This document shows, piece after piece, positions 56,039-64,000 of a DNA stretch of 64,000 bases. Location of the stretch: contig NZ_RCIO01000003.1 of the NCBI RefSeq assembly GCF_004000235.1, forward strand, positions 558,373 through 622,372, read 5' to 3'. Position numbers and translations under genes: made by a program. How positions within the stretch are numbered: the stretch's first letter is position 1; the number at the start of each line of letters is the position of its first letter. This stretch comes from Mesorhizobium sp. Z1-4 (GTDB lineage: Bacteria > Pseudomonadota > Alphaproteobacteria > Rhizobiales > Rhizobiaceae). Below the pieces are notes generated by a model. That model made no database searches. It saw only the letters and a program-made list of their open reading frames with translations, and was not told the origin of the DNA.

Positions 56039-56063
56039 CCAGTTTAGAATTATTCAAAACTGG
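56039..56063. promoter_or_regulatory. Irr-type iron control element upstream of the suf operon
   Basis: A 25-base palindrome with arms CCAGTTTAGAA and TTCAAAACTGG around TTA matches in 10 of 11 paired positions. Its core agrees with the ICE consensus TTTAGAA-N3-TTCTAAA of the alphaproteobacterial heme/iron regulator Irr except for one base. It lies 109 bases before sufS2. Confidence 0.7.
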
Positions 56064-56171
56064 AAACGCTTCGGGTGTCCAGTTGGCAAGGCGGGTAAAT
56101 AGGACGGCGAAGCCTTCAATTTCAAGGAAATAACGCCGCTCCGCTGAATTGCGGGCTGAAACGGACAAAGC

Positions 56172-57332
56172 GTGACGAAGACGCGGACATATCTCGACTA
56201 CAATGCCAGTGCCCCGCTGCTGGCCGAGGCGCGTGCTGCGGCTATCGCGGCACTTGATAGCGCCAACCCGTCTTCTGTCCACTCGGAGGGCCGTGCGGCG
56301 CGGCAGATGGCGGATCGCGCACGGCGTTCGGTGGCGGCCCTGGTGGGCGGCGAGGCCGAGCATGTCATCTTTACGTCGGGCGCAACAGAGGCTGCCGCAA
56401 CGCTTCTTTCGCCTGACTGGCGCATGGGCCGCAGCGCGCTGCGCTTCTCCAAGCTCTATGTGTGCGAGGCCGATCACGCCTGCACGCTGGGCGGCGGGCG
56501 TTTTGATGCCGGCGACGTGGTGCGTTTCGGTGTCGATGTAAACGGCATCGCCGATCTCGCTGGGCTGGAAAGCGTTCTCGCCCAACATGACCGCGAAGCC
56601 GGTTTGCCTCTGGTGGCGGTTCATGCGGCCAACAACGAGACGGGGGTCATTCAGCCTGTTCAGGAAATTGCGCGGGTGGTGAAAGCTGCCGGTGGTGTTC
56701 TGATTGTCGATGCAGTGCAGGCCGTTGGGCGTATTTCTATCGAAATTACAAATGACTGCGGTGATTTCTTTATCTTGTCGGCGCACAAGATCGGTGGCCC
56801 GAAAGGTGTCGGCGCGTTTGTCGGACGCTCGGATCTGATGATGCCGGTGCCGCTTATCACCGGCGGTGGGCAGGAAAAGGGTCACCGCGCCGGTACTGAG
56901 AACCTTTCCGGGATCGCCGGTTTTGGCGCGGCCGCCGAAATTGCCGCAGCCGGGTTCGACGCGATGGACGCGATGCGGAATTTGCGGGACAAGGCCGAGG
57001 CGGCCTTATTGCAGCAGTTTCCAGGTGCGATCATCCACGGAAAGAGCGTCGCGCGGCTTGCCAATACGTCGCTGTTTACGATACCCGGCCTGAAAGCGGA
57101 AACAGCGCTGATCGCATTCGATCTGGCCGGTATAGCAGTTTCGTCGGGATCGGCCTGCTCCTCGGGGCGAGTCGGTCCGAGCCATGTTCTGAAGGCAATG
57201 GGTTTCGACGCTGAAGAGGGCGCCATTCGATTGTCGACAGGGCCCGAAACAACCCAGGCCGACATCGGGCGCTTCGAGGCGGCGCTTGCAGATATTGCGG
57301 CGCGTCGCGGTGGCCGGCCGAAAGCAGCATGA
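56172..57332 (+). CDS. sufS2: Cysteine desulfurase, NifS/IscS type (SufS2)
   Basis: This 386-residue PLP enzyme releases sulfur from cysteine as an enzyme persulfide for Fe-S assembly. Visible are the start TYLDYNASAPL, the HAANNETGVIQP block near 153-164, PLP Lys 206 in SAHKIGGPKG, and the persulfide Cys 329 in the class I loop SSGSACSSG. The start is the GTG at 56172. In rhizobia this is the first gene of the sufS2BCDS1XA operon. It follows the Irr-like box and precedes sufB by 147 bases. Confidence 0.92.
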   Translation: MTKTRTYLDYNASAPLLAEARAAAIAALDSANPSSVHSEGRAARQMADRARRSVAALVGGEAEHVIFTSGATEAAATLLSPDWRMGRSALRFSKLYVCEADHACTLGGGRFDAGDVVRFGVDVNGIADLAGLESVLAQHDREAGLPLVAVHAANNETGVIQPVQEIARVVKAAGGVLIVDAVQAVGRISIEITNDCGDFFILSAHKIGGPKGVGAFVGRSDLMMPVPLITGGGQEKGHRAGTENLSGIAGFGAAAEIAAAGFDAMDAMRNLRDKAEAALLQQFPGAIIHGKSVARLANTSLFTIPGLKAETALIAFDLAGIAVSSGSACSSGRVGPSHVLKAMGFDAEEGAIRLSTGPETTQADIGRFEAALADIAARRGGRPKAA

Positions 57333-57479
57333 CGGGCGCGCTCGCGGTGCTGAAAATTCGAACGGGGTCGTGAAAACGGACCCTTGAGTGATTATGTTAC
57401 GTGCATGCCGCCGAGTTGGCGGACGCATATGACGTTTACGACTGCCGGACCTTGAACCCGGCCAGGATGGAGAACGCCA

Positions 57480-59003
57480 ATGCCTGCTGTGCAGGAGACG
57501 ATCGAACAGGTCCGTAAGATCGACGTCGATCAGTACAAATACGGATTCGAGACCGTCATTGAGACCGATAAGGCTCCCAAAGGCCTCAACGAAGACATCA
57601 TCCGGTTCATTTCCGAGAAGAAGGACGAGCCGGAGTGGATGCTCGAATGGCGGCTGGGCGCGTTCCGGCGCTGGCTGACGCTTGAGGAGCCCAACTGGGC
57701 GCGCGTCAGCTATCCGAAGATCGATTTTCAGGACATCCACTATTACGCCGCGCCGAAAATGCAGTCCGGCCCGAAATCGCTCGACGAGGTCGATCCCGAG
57801 TTGCTGCGCGTCTACGAGAAACTCGGCATTCCGCTGAAAGAGCAGGAAATCCTCGCAGGCGTGCAGAAGCCGTCTGCCGAGGAAGACGAAAGCGAGAGCG
57901 CCAACGACAATGTCTACGCGTCGGGCCGCGTTGCGGTCGATGCCGTGTTCGATTCCGTTTCCGTCGTCACCACCTTCAAGGAAGAACTCGCCAAGGCCGG
58001 CGTCATCTTCTGCTCGATCTCGGAGGCGATCCGCGAACACCCGGAGCTGGTGAAGAAATATCTCGGCTCCGTGGTTCCAACCTCCGACAATTATTACGCC
58101 ACGCTCAACTCTGCGGTCTTTACCGACGGCTCGTTCGTTTATGTGCCCAAGGGCGTTCGCTGCCCGATGGAGCTTTCGACCTATTTCCGCATCAACGAAA
58201 AGAACACAGGCCAGTTCGAACGTACGCTGATCATCGCCGACGAGGGATCCTACGTTTCCTATCTGGAAGGCTGCACCGCACCGCAGCGCGACGAGAACCA
58301 GCTGCACGCCGCCGTTGTGGAGCTGATCGCACTCGACGATGCCGAGATCAAATATTCGACGGTCCAGAACTGGTATCCGGGCGACGCTGAGGGCAAGGGC
58401 GGCATCTACAACTTCGTCACCAAACGTGGCGATTGCCGCGGCAAGAACTCCAAGATCTCCTGGACCCAGGTGGAGACCGGTTCGGCGATCACCTGGAAAT
58501 ACCCGTCATGCATTCTGCGCGGCGACAACAGCCAGGGCGAGTTCTATTCGATTGCCGTGTCAAATGGTTATCAGCAGATCGACAGCGGCACCAAGATGAT
58601 CCATCTCGGCAAGAACACGGTGAGCCGGATCATTTCCAAGGGCATCTCGGCCGGCAATTCGAACAATACCTATCGCGGCCAGGTTTCGGTTCACCGCAAG
58701 GCGTCGAATGCGCGCAATTTCACCAATTGCGACTCGCTGCTGATCGGCAATGATTGCGGCGCGCATACCGTGCCGTATATCGAGGCCAAGAACGCGTCGG
58801 CCAAGCTAGAGCACGAAGCGACGACGTCGAAGATTTCCGACGACCAGCTGTTTTACGTCATGCAGCGCGGCGTACCGGAAGAAGAAGCGATCGCGCTGAT
58901 CGTCAACGGCTTCGTCAAGGACGTGATCCAGAAACTGCCGATGGAGTTTGCCGTCGAGGCGCAGAAGCTGATCGGCATTTCGCTCGAAGGAAGCGTCGGC
59001 TGA
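57480..59003 (+). CDS. sufB: Fe-S cluster scaffold subunit SufB
   Basis: The 507-residue beta-helix protein is the scaffold subunit of the SufBCD complex. The N-terminal helical part (about 1-115) precedes the core with [42 protein letters not shown], and [17 protein letters not shown]. The sulfur-entry Cys (in EGCTAP) and the nascent-cluster region near the C-terminus with [20 protein letters not shown] are intact. Length is that of alphaproteobacterial SufB. Its stop codon overlaps the start of a 52-codon frame. Confidence 0.96.
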   Translation: MPAVQETIEQVRKIDVDQYKYGFETVIETDKAPKGLNEDIIRFISEKKDEPEWMLEWRLGAFRRWLTLEEPNWARVSYPKIDFQDIHYYAAPKMQSGPKSLDEVDPELLRVYEKLGIPLKEQEILAGVQKPSAEEDESESANDNVYASGRVAVDAVFDSVSVVTTFKEELAKAGVIFCSISEAIREHPELVKKYLGSVVPTSDNYYATLNSAVFTDGSFVYVPKGVRCPMELSTYFRINEKNTGQFERTLIIADEGSYVSYLEGCTAPQRDENQLHAAVVELIALDDAEIKYSTVQNWYPGDAEGKGGIYNFVTKRGDCRGKNSKISWTQVETGSAITWKYPSCILRGDNSQGEFYSIAVSNGYQQIDSGTKMIHLGKNTVSRIISKGISAGNSNNTYRGQVSVHRKASNARNFTNCDSLLIGNDCGAHTVPYIEAKNASAKLEHEATTSKISDDQLFYVMQRGVPEEEAIALIVNGFVKDVIQKLPMEFAVEAQKLIGISLEGSVG

Positions 59004-59161
59004 TGGATCCGATCACGCTCGCCTTCTACGGCGCCGTCTGCGGACTGCTGGCGGCATTCGTGCCGAGCGCCAGCCGCGCTTTCCGCTTCGCACTGGGCGT
59101 CGGTGTCGGTCTCGTTGCCGCATCGCTGCTGCCATCGTTGCGCGCCCTGACCGGGCTCTAG
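59003..59161 (+). CDS. Small hydrophobic protein between sufB and sufC
   Basis: The 52-residue frame begins at an ATG overlapping the sufB stop (TGATG), which strongly suggests coupled translation. It has two hydrophobic segments, about 5-20 (TLAFYGAVCGLLAAFV) and 28-44 (RFALGVGVGLVAASLL), joined by a short basic, Pro-containing turn, like a membrane hairpin. I do not recognise it. It could be a real inner-membrane micro-protein or a spacer with incidental coding capacity. Confidence 0.6.
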   Translation: MDPITLAFYGAVCGLLAAFVPSASRAFRFALGVGVGLVAASLLPSLRALTGL

Positions 59162-59213
59162 GCCCCGAAAGAACTGAATGCCGCCCCCGCGGCCACGACC
59201 TGAAAGAACGCAC

Positions 59214-59969
59214 ATGCTTGAAATCAAGAACCTGCACGCCCGTATCGCCGAAGACGGCACCGAGATAATCCGCGGGCTCGACCTGACCGTGAATGATGGC
59301 GAGGTGGCCGCGATCATGGGGCCGAACGGCTCCGGCAAGTCCACGCTCTCCTACATCCTGGCAGGACGCGACGACTACGAGGTCACCGACGGCGACATCC
59401 TCTACAACGGCGAATCCATCCTCGATCTAGATCCGGCCGAGCGTGCTGCAAAGGGCGTATTCCTCGCATTCCAGTATCCGATGGAGATACCCGGCGTCGC
59501 GACGATGGAATTCCTCAAGGTGGCGATGAATTCGCTGCGCAAGGCGCGCGGGCAGGACCCGTTGAAGATCCCCGAGTTCATGAAACTCGTGAAGGATGCG
59601 GCAGGTTCGCTCGAAATGAACCTCGATATGCTCAAGCGGCCGCTCAATGTCGGCTTTTCCGGCGGCGAGAAGAAGCGGGCCGAAATTCTCCAGATGAAGC
59701 TTCTGGAGCCGAAGCTCTGCGTTCTGGACGAGACCGATTCCGGCCTCGACATCGATGCGCTCAAGATCGTCGCCGATGGTGTGAACGCGCTGCGCTCGCC
59801 TGACCGCTCCATGGTTGTCATCACGCATTACCAGCGGCTGCTCGACTATATCGTGCCGGATACCGTGCACATTCTATCAGCCGGCAAGGTTGTGAAGTCG
59901 GGCGACAAGTCGCTGGCGCTGGAACTCGAGCAGAACGGTTATGCCGGCGTGATCGGCAAGGCGGCATAG
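59214..59969 (+). CDS. sufC: Fe-S assembly ATPase SufC
   Basis: The 251-residue ABC-type ATPase has Walker A GPNGSGKST (36-44), the Q-loop in FLAFQYP, the SufC-type signature FSGGEKKRAEI and Walker B CVLDETDSGLDIDAL. It drives conformational change in SufBCD during cluster formation and is cytoplasmic, not a transporter. The ATG at 59214 follows GAAAGAACGCAC. It is followed after 9 bases by sufD. Confidence 0.96.
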   Translation: MLEIKNLHARIAEDGTEIIRGLDLTVNDGEVAAIMGPNGSGKSTLSYILAGRDDYEVTDGDILYNGESILDLDPAERAAKGVFLAFQYPMEIPGVATMEFLKVAMNSLRKARGQDPLKIPEFMKLVKDAAGSLEMNLDMLKRPLNVGFSGGEKKRAEILQMKLLEPKLCVLDETDSGLDIDALKIVADGVNALRSPDRSMVVITHYQRLLDYIVPDTVHILSAGKVVKSGDKSLALELEQNGYAGVIGKAA

Positions 59970-59978
59970 GCGGCGAAG

Positions 59979-61244
59979 ATGAACGTGCACACAGAACCGC
60001 AACTAACGCCGGCCGAGACAGCGTTGGCCGAGGCGTTTGCAAAGCGCCTCTCCGACCTGCCGGGCAATGAAGATGTGACGCTTCAGCGTGACGCTGCGAT
60101 GGAACTTGTGAAGCGCGGGCTGCCGACGCGCAAGGTCGAGAGCTGGCATTATACCGATTTGCGCCGGCTCCTGAACGCAGTGCCTGAATTCGACCGTTCC
60201 GCAGCGCCGCAGGCGGTGCCTGTGCTTATCGACGGTTCATCACGCCTGGTGACGGCAAATGGCCGCGCTGAGGCTGCGGAAGCACCCAAGGGTGTCGTCA
60301 TCGAACGGCTGTCGAAGCTCCTTCCGGGCGGCGACCTCGCAAGCCCGCTTGCCACCTACGGTGGTGACGATGCGGTGGGTGCGATCAACGCTGCTTTCGT
60401 TTCCGACGGTTATTCGATTGCGATCGAAGACGACGCAAAGATAGAGTGGCCGATTGAGCTGCAGAACCTGCATGCCGGCGGCCAGACGCATACACGCTTC
60501 GCCGTCACTGTCGGCAAGGGCGCGAAGGTGACCTTCGTAGAGCGCCAGACCGGCAATGGCAGGGCACTCGTCTCATGTGTAGACAGCCTGAAGATCGCGG
60601 ATGGCGCCGAGGTGCACTACGTGATCCTCGTCGAACAACCCGACACCGTCTCCTATCTTGGTCAGTTCCAGGCTGAAATCGGCGAAAAGGCCAACCTGTC
60701 GCTCTTCATCATGAATGTCGGCGGCAAGCTGGTGCGGCAGGAAGTGCGCGTCACGATGCCGGGCGAGGGCGGCCATTTCGAACTGCGGGGCGTGAACCTT
60801 CTCGCCGGCTCAACGCATAATGACGTGACGATGGTGCTCGATCATTCAGCACTGGACACCACCTCCACCGAGCTCATCCGCAACATTGTTACCGATAAGG
60901 CTCATGGTGTCTTCCAGGGGCAGATCAGGGTAGCGCGCGAGGCGCAGAAGACCGATGCCAAGATGGCGTGCAACACGCTGGTGCTGTCGGACGAGGGCGA
61001 GTTTTCGGTCAAGCCCGAGCTCGAAATCTTCGCTGACGACGTGGCCTGCGGCCACGGCGCGACGGTTGCCGAAATCGACCATGCGCATCTGTTCTACCTG
61101 ATGGCACGCGGCATTCCTGAAAAGGAGGCCCGGGGCCTTCTGGTCAAGGCTTTCCTTGCCGAGGTGATCGAGGAACTGGACGACGAAACGCTCGTCGCGG
61201 TTCTGGAGCAGCGGCTTGAGGACTGGTTCGAGCAGCACGGGTGA
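59979..61244 (+). CDS. sufD: Fe-S assembly protein SufD
   Basis: The 421-residue beta-helix partner of SufB has an N-terminal helical domain (GLPTRKVESWHYTDLRRL near 46-63) and a core containing the conserved His in SDEGEFSVKPELEIFADDVACGHGATVAEID near 338-368. It forms the SufB-SufC2-SufD complex and is needed for iron acquisition during assembly. A palindromic repeat begins 11 bases after its stop. Confidence 0.95.
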   Translation: MNVHTEPQLTPAETALAEAFAKRLSDLPGNEDVTLQRDAAMELVKRGLPTRKVESWHYTDLRRLLNAVPEFDRSAAPQAVPVLIDGSSRLVTANGRAEAAEAPKGVVIERLSKLLPGGDLASPLATYGGDDAVGAINAAFVSDGYSIAIEDDAKIEWPIELQNLHAGGQTHTRFAVTVGKGAKVTFVERQTGNGRALVSCVDSLKIADGAEVHYVILVEQPDTVSYLGQFQAEIGEKANLSLFIMNVGGKLVRQEVRVTMPGEGGHFELRGVNLLAGSTHNDVTMVLDHSALDTTSTELIRNIVTDKAHGVFQGQIRVAREAQKTDAKMACNTLVLSDEGEFSVKPELEIFADDVACGHGATVAEIDHAHLFYLMARGIPEKEARGLLVKAFLAEVIEELDDETLVAVLEQRLEDWFEQHG

Positions 61245-61255
61245 ATTGGCAAAAG

Positions 61256-61363
61256 CGTCATCCTCGGGCTTGTCCCGAGGATCTGCGACGTTGCGGAGTA
61301 AGGCGATGGTCGAATCTGTCGGTGAGAGGACAATAGATCCTCGGGACAAGCCCGAGGATGACG
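61256..61363. repeat. Palindromic repeat element between sufD and sufS
   Basis: Two perfect 29-base inverted arms (61256-61284 and 61335-61363) flank a 50-base spacer. Each arm itself holds the small palindrome CCTCGGG-CTTGT-CCCGAGG or its complement. The arm sequence is of a type found in many copies in alphaproteobacterial intergenic regions. The right arm is read as protein at the SufS N-terminus (DPRDKPEDD), and the spacer supplies the ribosome site and start codon. Confidence 0.88.
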
Positions 61364-62586
61364 GCCGTTTTTTTGACGTCGAGGCCATTCGGCGCGACTT
61401 CCCAATCCTCGCCCGCGAGGTATACGGCAAGCCGCTGGTCTATCTCGACAACGGTGCATCGGCCCAAAAGCCGCAGGCGGTTATCGATGCAGTCACGCAC
61501 GCCTACTCGCAGGAATACGCGAATGTGCATCGCGGGCTGCATTTCCTCTCCAATGCGGCGACCGACGCTTACGAGAAGGCGCGCGAGACCGTCCGCGGCT
61601 TTCTGAATGCCGAAAGCGTCGACGAGATCGTCTTCACCAAATCGACGACCGAGGCGATCAACACGGTCGCCTATGGCTGGGGCATGCCGAACATAGGCGA
61701 GGGCGACGAAATCGTGCTCTCCATCATGGAGCACCATTCCAACATCGTACCCTGGCATTTCATCCGCGAGCAGCAAGGCGCCAAGCTGGTCTGGGTGCCG
61801 GTGGACGAGGAGGGCGCGTTCGACCTTGCGGAGTTCGAAAAGCGCCTGACCGACCGTACGAAGTTGATCGCGATCGCTCACATGTCGAATGTGCTCGGCA
61901 CTGTGGTGCCGGTGAAGGAAGTCGTGCGCATCGCTCACGAGCGTGGCATTCCGGTCCTGATCGACGGCAGCCAGGCGGCTGTGCACATGCCGGTCGACGT
62001 GCGCGATATCGGCGCGGATTTCTACGTTTTCACCGGCCACAAGGTCTACGGTCCGTCCGGCATCGGCGTGCTCTACGGACGCAAGGAGATGCTTGAGGCC
62101 ATGCGCCCGTTCCAGGGTGGCGGCGAGATGATCGAGGACGTGTCGGAAGACAACGTCACCTACAACGACCCTCCGCACCGTTTCGAGGCCGGCACGCCGC
62201 CAATCGTGCAGGCAATCGGGCTGGGTGCCGCGCTCGAATATATGCAAGGGGTTGGCCGTGAGGCGATCGCCGCGCACGAGGCCGAGCTGCGCGCCTATGC
62301 GCATGAACGGCTCGCCGGTATCAATTCGCTCAGGATTTTCGGCAACGCTCCGGGCAAGGGCGCCATCATCTCGTTCGAGATGCAGGGCATCCATGCGCAT
62401 GATGTCTCCATGGTGATCGACCGCGCCGGCGTTGCGGTGCGGGCCGGCACGCATTGCGCGCAGCCGCTGCTCAAGCGTTTCGGCGTGACCTCGACATGCC
62501 GTGCCTCATTCGCCATGTATAATACCAAGGCCGAGATCGACATTCTGGTCGAGGCGCTCGACAAGGCGCGCAAATTCTTCGGGTGA
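61306..62586 (+). CDS. sufS: Cysteine desulfurase, SufS type, with repeat-derived N-terminus
   Basis: The 426-residue class II cysteine desulfurase supplies sulfur to SufBCD. It has VYLDNGASAQKPQAVIDAV near the start, PLP Lys 246 in FTGHKVYGP, and the persulfide Cys 384 in the RAGTHCAQPLL loop. Homology begins at about residue 22 (FDVEAIRRDFPIL). The preceding 20 or so residues are encoded by the palindromic element. The ATG at 61306 has GGAG seven bases upstream and is the only good start, so the repeat has apparently replaced the original one. It is the second desulfurase in this operon (SufS1). Confidence 0.94.
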   Translation: MVESVGERTIDPRDKPEDDGRFFDVEAIRRDFPILAREVYGKPLVYLDNGASAQKPQAVIDAVTHAYSQEYANVHRGLHFLSNAATDAYEKARETVRGFLNAESVDEIVFTKSTTEAINTVAYGWGMPNIGEGDEIVLSIMEHHSNIVPWHFIREQQGAKLVWVPVDEEGAFDLAEFEKRLTDRTKLIAIAHMSNVLGTVVPVKEVVRIAHERGIPVLIDGSQAAVHMPVDVRDIGADFYVFTGHKVYGPSGIGVLYGRKEMLEAMRPFQGGGEMIEDVSEDNVTYNDPPHRFEAGTPPIVQAIGLGAALEYMQGVGREAIAAHEAELRAYAHERLAGINSLRIFGNAPGKGAIISFEMQGIHAHDVSMVIDRAGVAVRAGTHCAQPLLKRFGVTSTCRASFAMYNTKAEIDILVEALDKARKFFG

Positions 62587-62591
62587 TCGAG

Positions 62592-62969
62592 ATGAGCGAC
62601 GAACAGACAATCGCGGAAACGCCAAACGCGGCGACGGTGCAAAGCTCCATCCCGGCGGACGAGCTTGCGCGCCTCAGCGACGACATCATCAGCGCGCTGA
62701 AAACGGTCTACGATCCCGAGATCCCGGCCGACATCTACGAGCTCGGCCTGATCTACAAGATCGATGTGGAAGACAATCGCGAGGTCAAGATCGACATGAC
62801 GCTGACCGCGCCAGGCTGCCCCGTCGCGGGCGAAATGCCCGGCTGGGTTCAGGATGCCGTAAACACAGTAGAAGGCGTCTCCGGCGTTGATGTGCAGATG
62901 GTTTTCGACCCGCCCTGGACGCCCGACCGAATGTCGGAAGAAGCCAAGGTTGCCGTTGGCTGGTATTGA
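62592..62969 (+). CDS. sufT: SUF system protein SufT/SufX (MIP18/DUF59 family)
   Basis: The 125-residue protein has the MIP18-family core VYDPEIPADIYELGLIYKIDV near 41-61 and the TAPGCPVAGEMPGW block near 77-90 with the conserved Cys. The family takes part in maturation of Fe-S proteins, acting as a carrier or adaptor; in rhizobial operons it is called SufX. It starts 5 bases after sufS, with a short acidic N-terminus of about 20 residues that is not conserved in the family. Confidence 0.92.
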   Translation: MSDEQTIAETPNAATVQSSIPADELARLSDDIISALKTVYDPEIPADIYELGLIYKIDVEDNREVKIDMTLTAPGCPVAGEMPGWVQDAVNTVEGVSGVDVQMVFDPPWTPDRMSEEAKVAVGWY

Positions 62970-63059
62970 TGACCTTGCGATTGCGCTGTTTCTTCACCAT
63001 TTTCAACTAACGGTACAATCATTCCGCCGGCCTTGAACCGGCGACGAATGGAGCAAATG

Positions 63060-63436
63060 ATGGGTTTTGAAGTCATCACGATGACCGACCGGGCAGCGGA
63101 GCGCGTGCGCGAGATCGTCGACGCGCGCGACGGCGCCAGAGGCGTGCGCGTCGGCATCAAGAAGGGCGGCTGCGCCGGTATGGAATATACCGTCGATCTG
63201 GTGACGGATCCGGACGCCAAGGACGACCATGTCGAACATGCGGGTTCGCATGTCTGGGTGGCGCCGGAGGCGGCGCTCTATCTTCTCGGCACCGAAATGG
63301 ATTTCGAAGTCACGACGCTGCGCACCGGCTTCGTCTTCAACAATCCGAACCAGTCGTCTGCCTGCGGTTGTGGCGAATCGGTGGAACTGAAGCCGGCTGA
63401 CCTCAAGGCGCTGGCCGAAGCCCGCGCGGCTGGCAA

Positions 63437-63443
<7 letters not shown>
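63060..63443 (+). CDS. sufA: Fe-S cluster carrier SufA (A-type, HesB/IscA family)
   Basis: The 127-residue A-type carrier has the three conserved Cys: one in KKGGCAGMEYTVD near 36-48 and two in the C-terminal CGCGESVEL near 103-111. It accepts clusters from SufBCD and passes them to targets. The ATG at 63060 has GGAG six bases upstream; an adjacent ATG at 63057 is possible. It is the last gene of the suf operon, and a hairpin spans its stop. Confidence 0.94.

Positions 63444-64000
<557 letters not shown>

Noticed and set aside
61216-61305. A longer SufS starting inside the end of sufD
   Set aside because: The extra residues come from the sufD tail and the left arm of the palindrome, with no ribosome site; the ATG at 61306 has a well-spaced GGAG.

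Overview
The window is high-GC, densely packed chromosomal DNA of an alphaproteobacterium, most likely a member of the Hyphomicrobiales (Rhizobiales) close to the Phyllobacteriaceae/Rhizobiaceae. This rests on the sufS2-sufB-sufC-sufD-sufS-sufX(sufT)-sufA gene order behind an Irr-type iron box, a DUF2865 gene, an N-acetyl-D-glutamate racemase (DgcA)-like enolase-superfamily gene, a type II DAHP synthase, a giant coiled-coil membrane protein typical of this order, and a copy of a 'CCTCGGG..CCCGAGG' palindromic element common in alphaproteobacteria. There is no insertion sequence, phage gene, integrase or CRISPR array, and no gene-free stretch longer than about 300 bases.

Layout: 1-3.2 kb is a minus-strand polar amino acid ABC importer (binding protein, two permeases) followed by a 3-hydroxyisobutyrate dehydrogenase-family gene cut by the window edge. 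3.3-7.8 kb holds molybdenum cofactor genes mobB, mobA and moaA with two exporter genes between them. 7.9-20 kb is mostly housekeeping: a DUF971 protein, a PPOX flavoprotein, a polysaccharide deacetylase, a MarR regulator divergent from a hydrolase with two clear operators, class I fumarase, an L,D-transpeptidase, tRNA-Val(CAC), a Gph-like phosphatase, rpiA and glutathione reductase.

21.0-22.7 kb is the most interesting part. It is a two-gene operon with its own promoter-like sequence. The first gene encodes a 229-residue protein whose C-terminal third is a ten-residue repeat with the pattern [T/K]T-x4-EE. The second encodes a RimK/MvdD-like ATP-grasp enzyme. The pair has the architecture of a graspetide (omega-ester/amide RiPP) system, and the repeat matches the TTxxxxEE core of the plesiocin group. 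Lys replaces the first Thr in half of the repeats, and the leader is unusually long and domain-like.

22.7-46 kb carries a hydrolase, a gamma-glutamylcyclotransferase-like gene, aroG-II, a MASE1-PAS-GGDEF cyclase, dgkA, a hemerythrin-like gene, a Tag-like glycosylase, nadE, an MFS gene overlapping gltX, a DUF2865 gene that overlaps gltX tail to tail, maeB, an SDR with an altered active site, a metallophosphoesterase, a dgcA-like gene, and an Mla/Mce lipid transport operon (STAS-MlaE, MlaF, MlaD, lipoprotein). 46-55 kb has the giant coiled-coil protein, a stand-alone Hpt protein, a [2Fe-2S] ferredoxin, a DUF922 protein, folP-folB-folK and tyrS.

55-63.4 kb is the SUF iron-sulfur assembly operon. 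It starts behind an Irr-like palindrome, contains a 52-codon hydrophobic reading frame between sufB and sufC, and has a palindromic repeat between sufD and sufS that supplies the apparent start of SufS. The window closes with the C-terminal part of a DEAD-box RNA helicase, converging on sufA.
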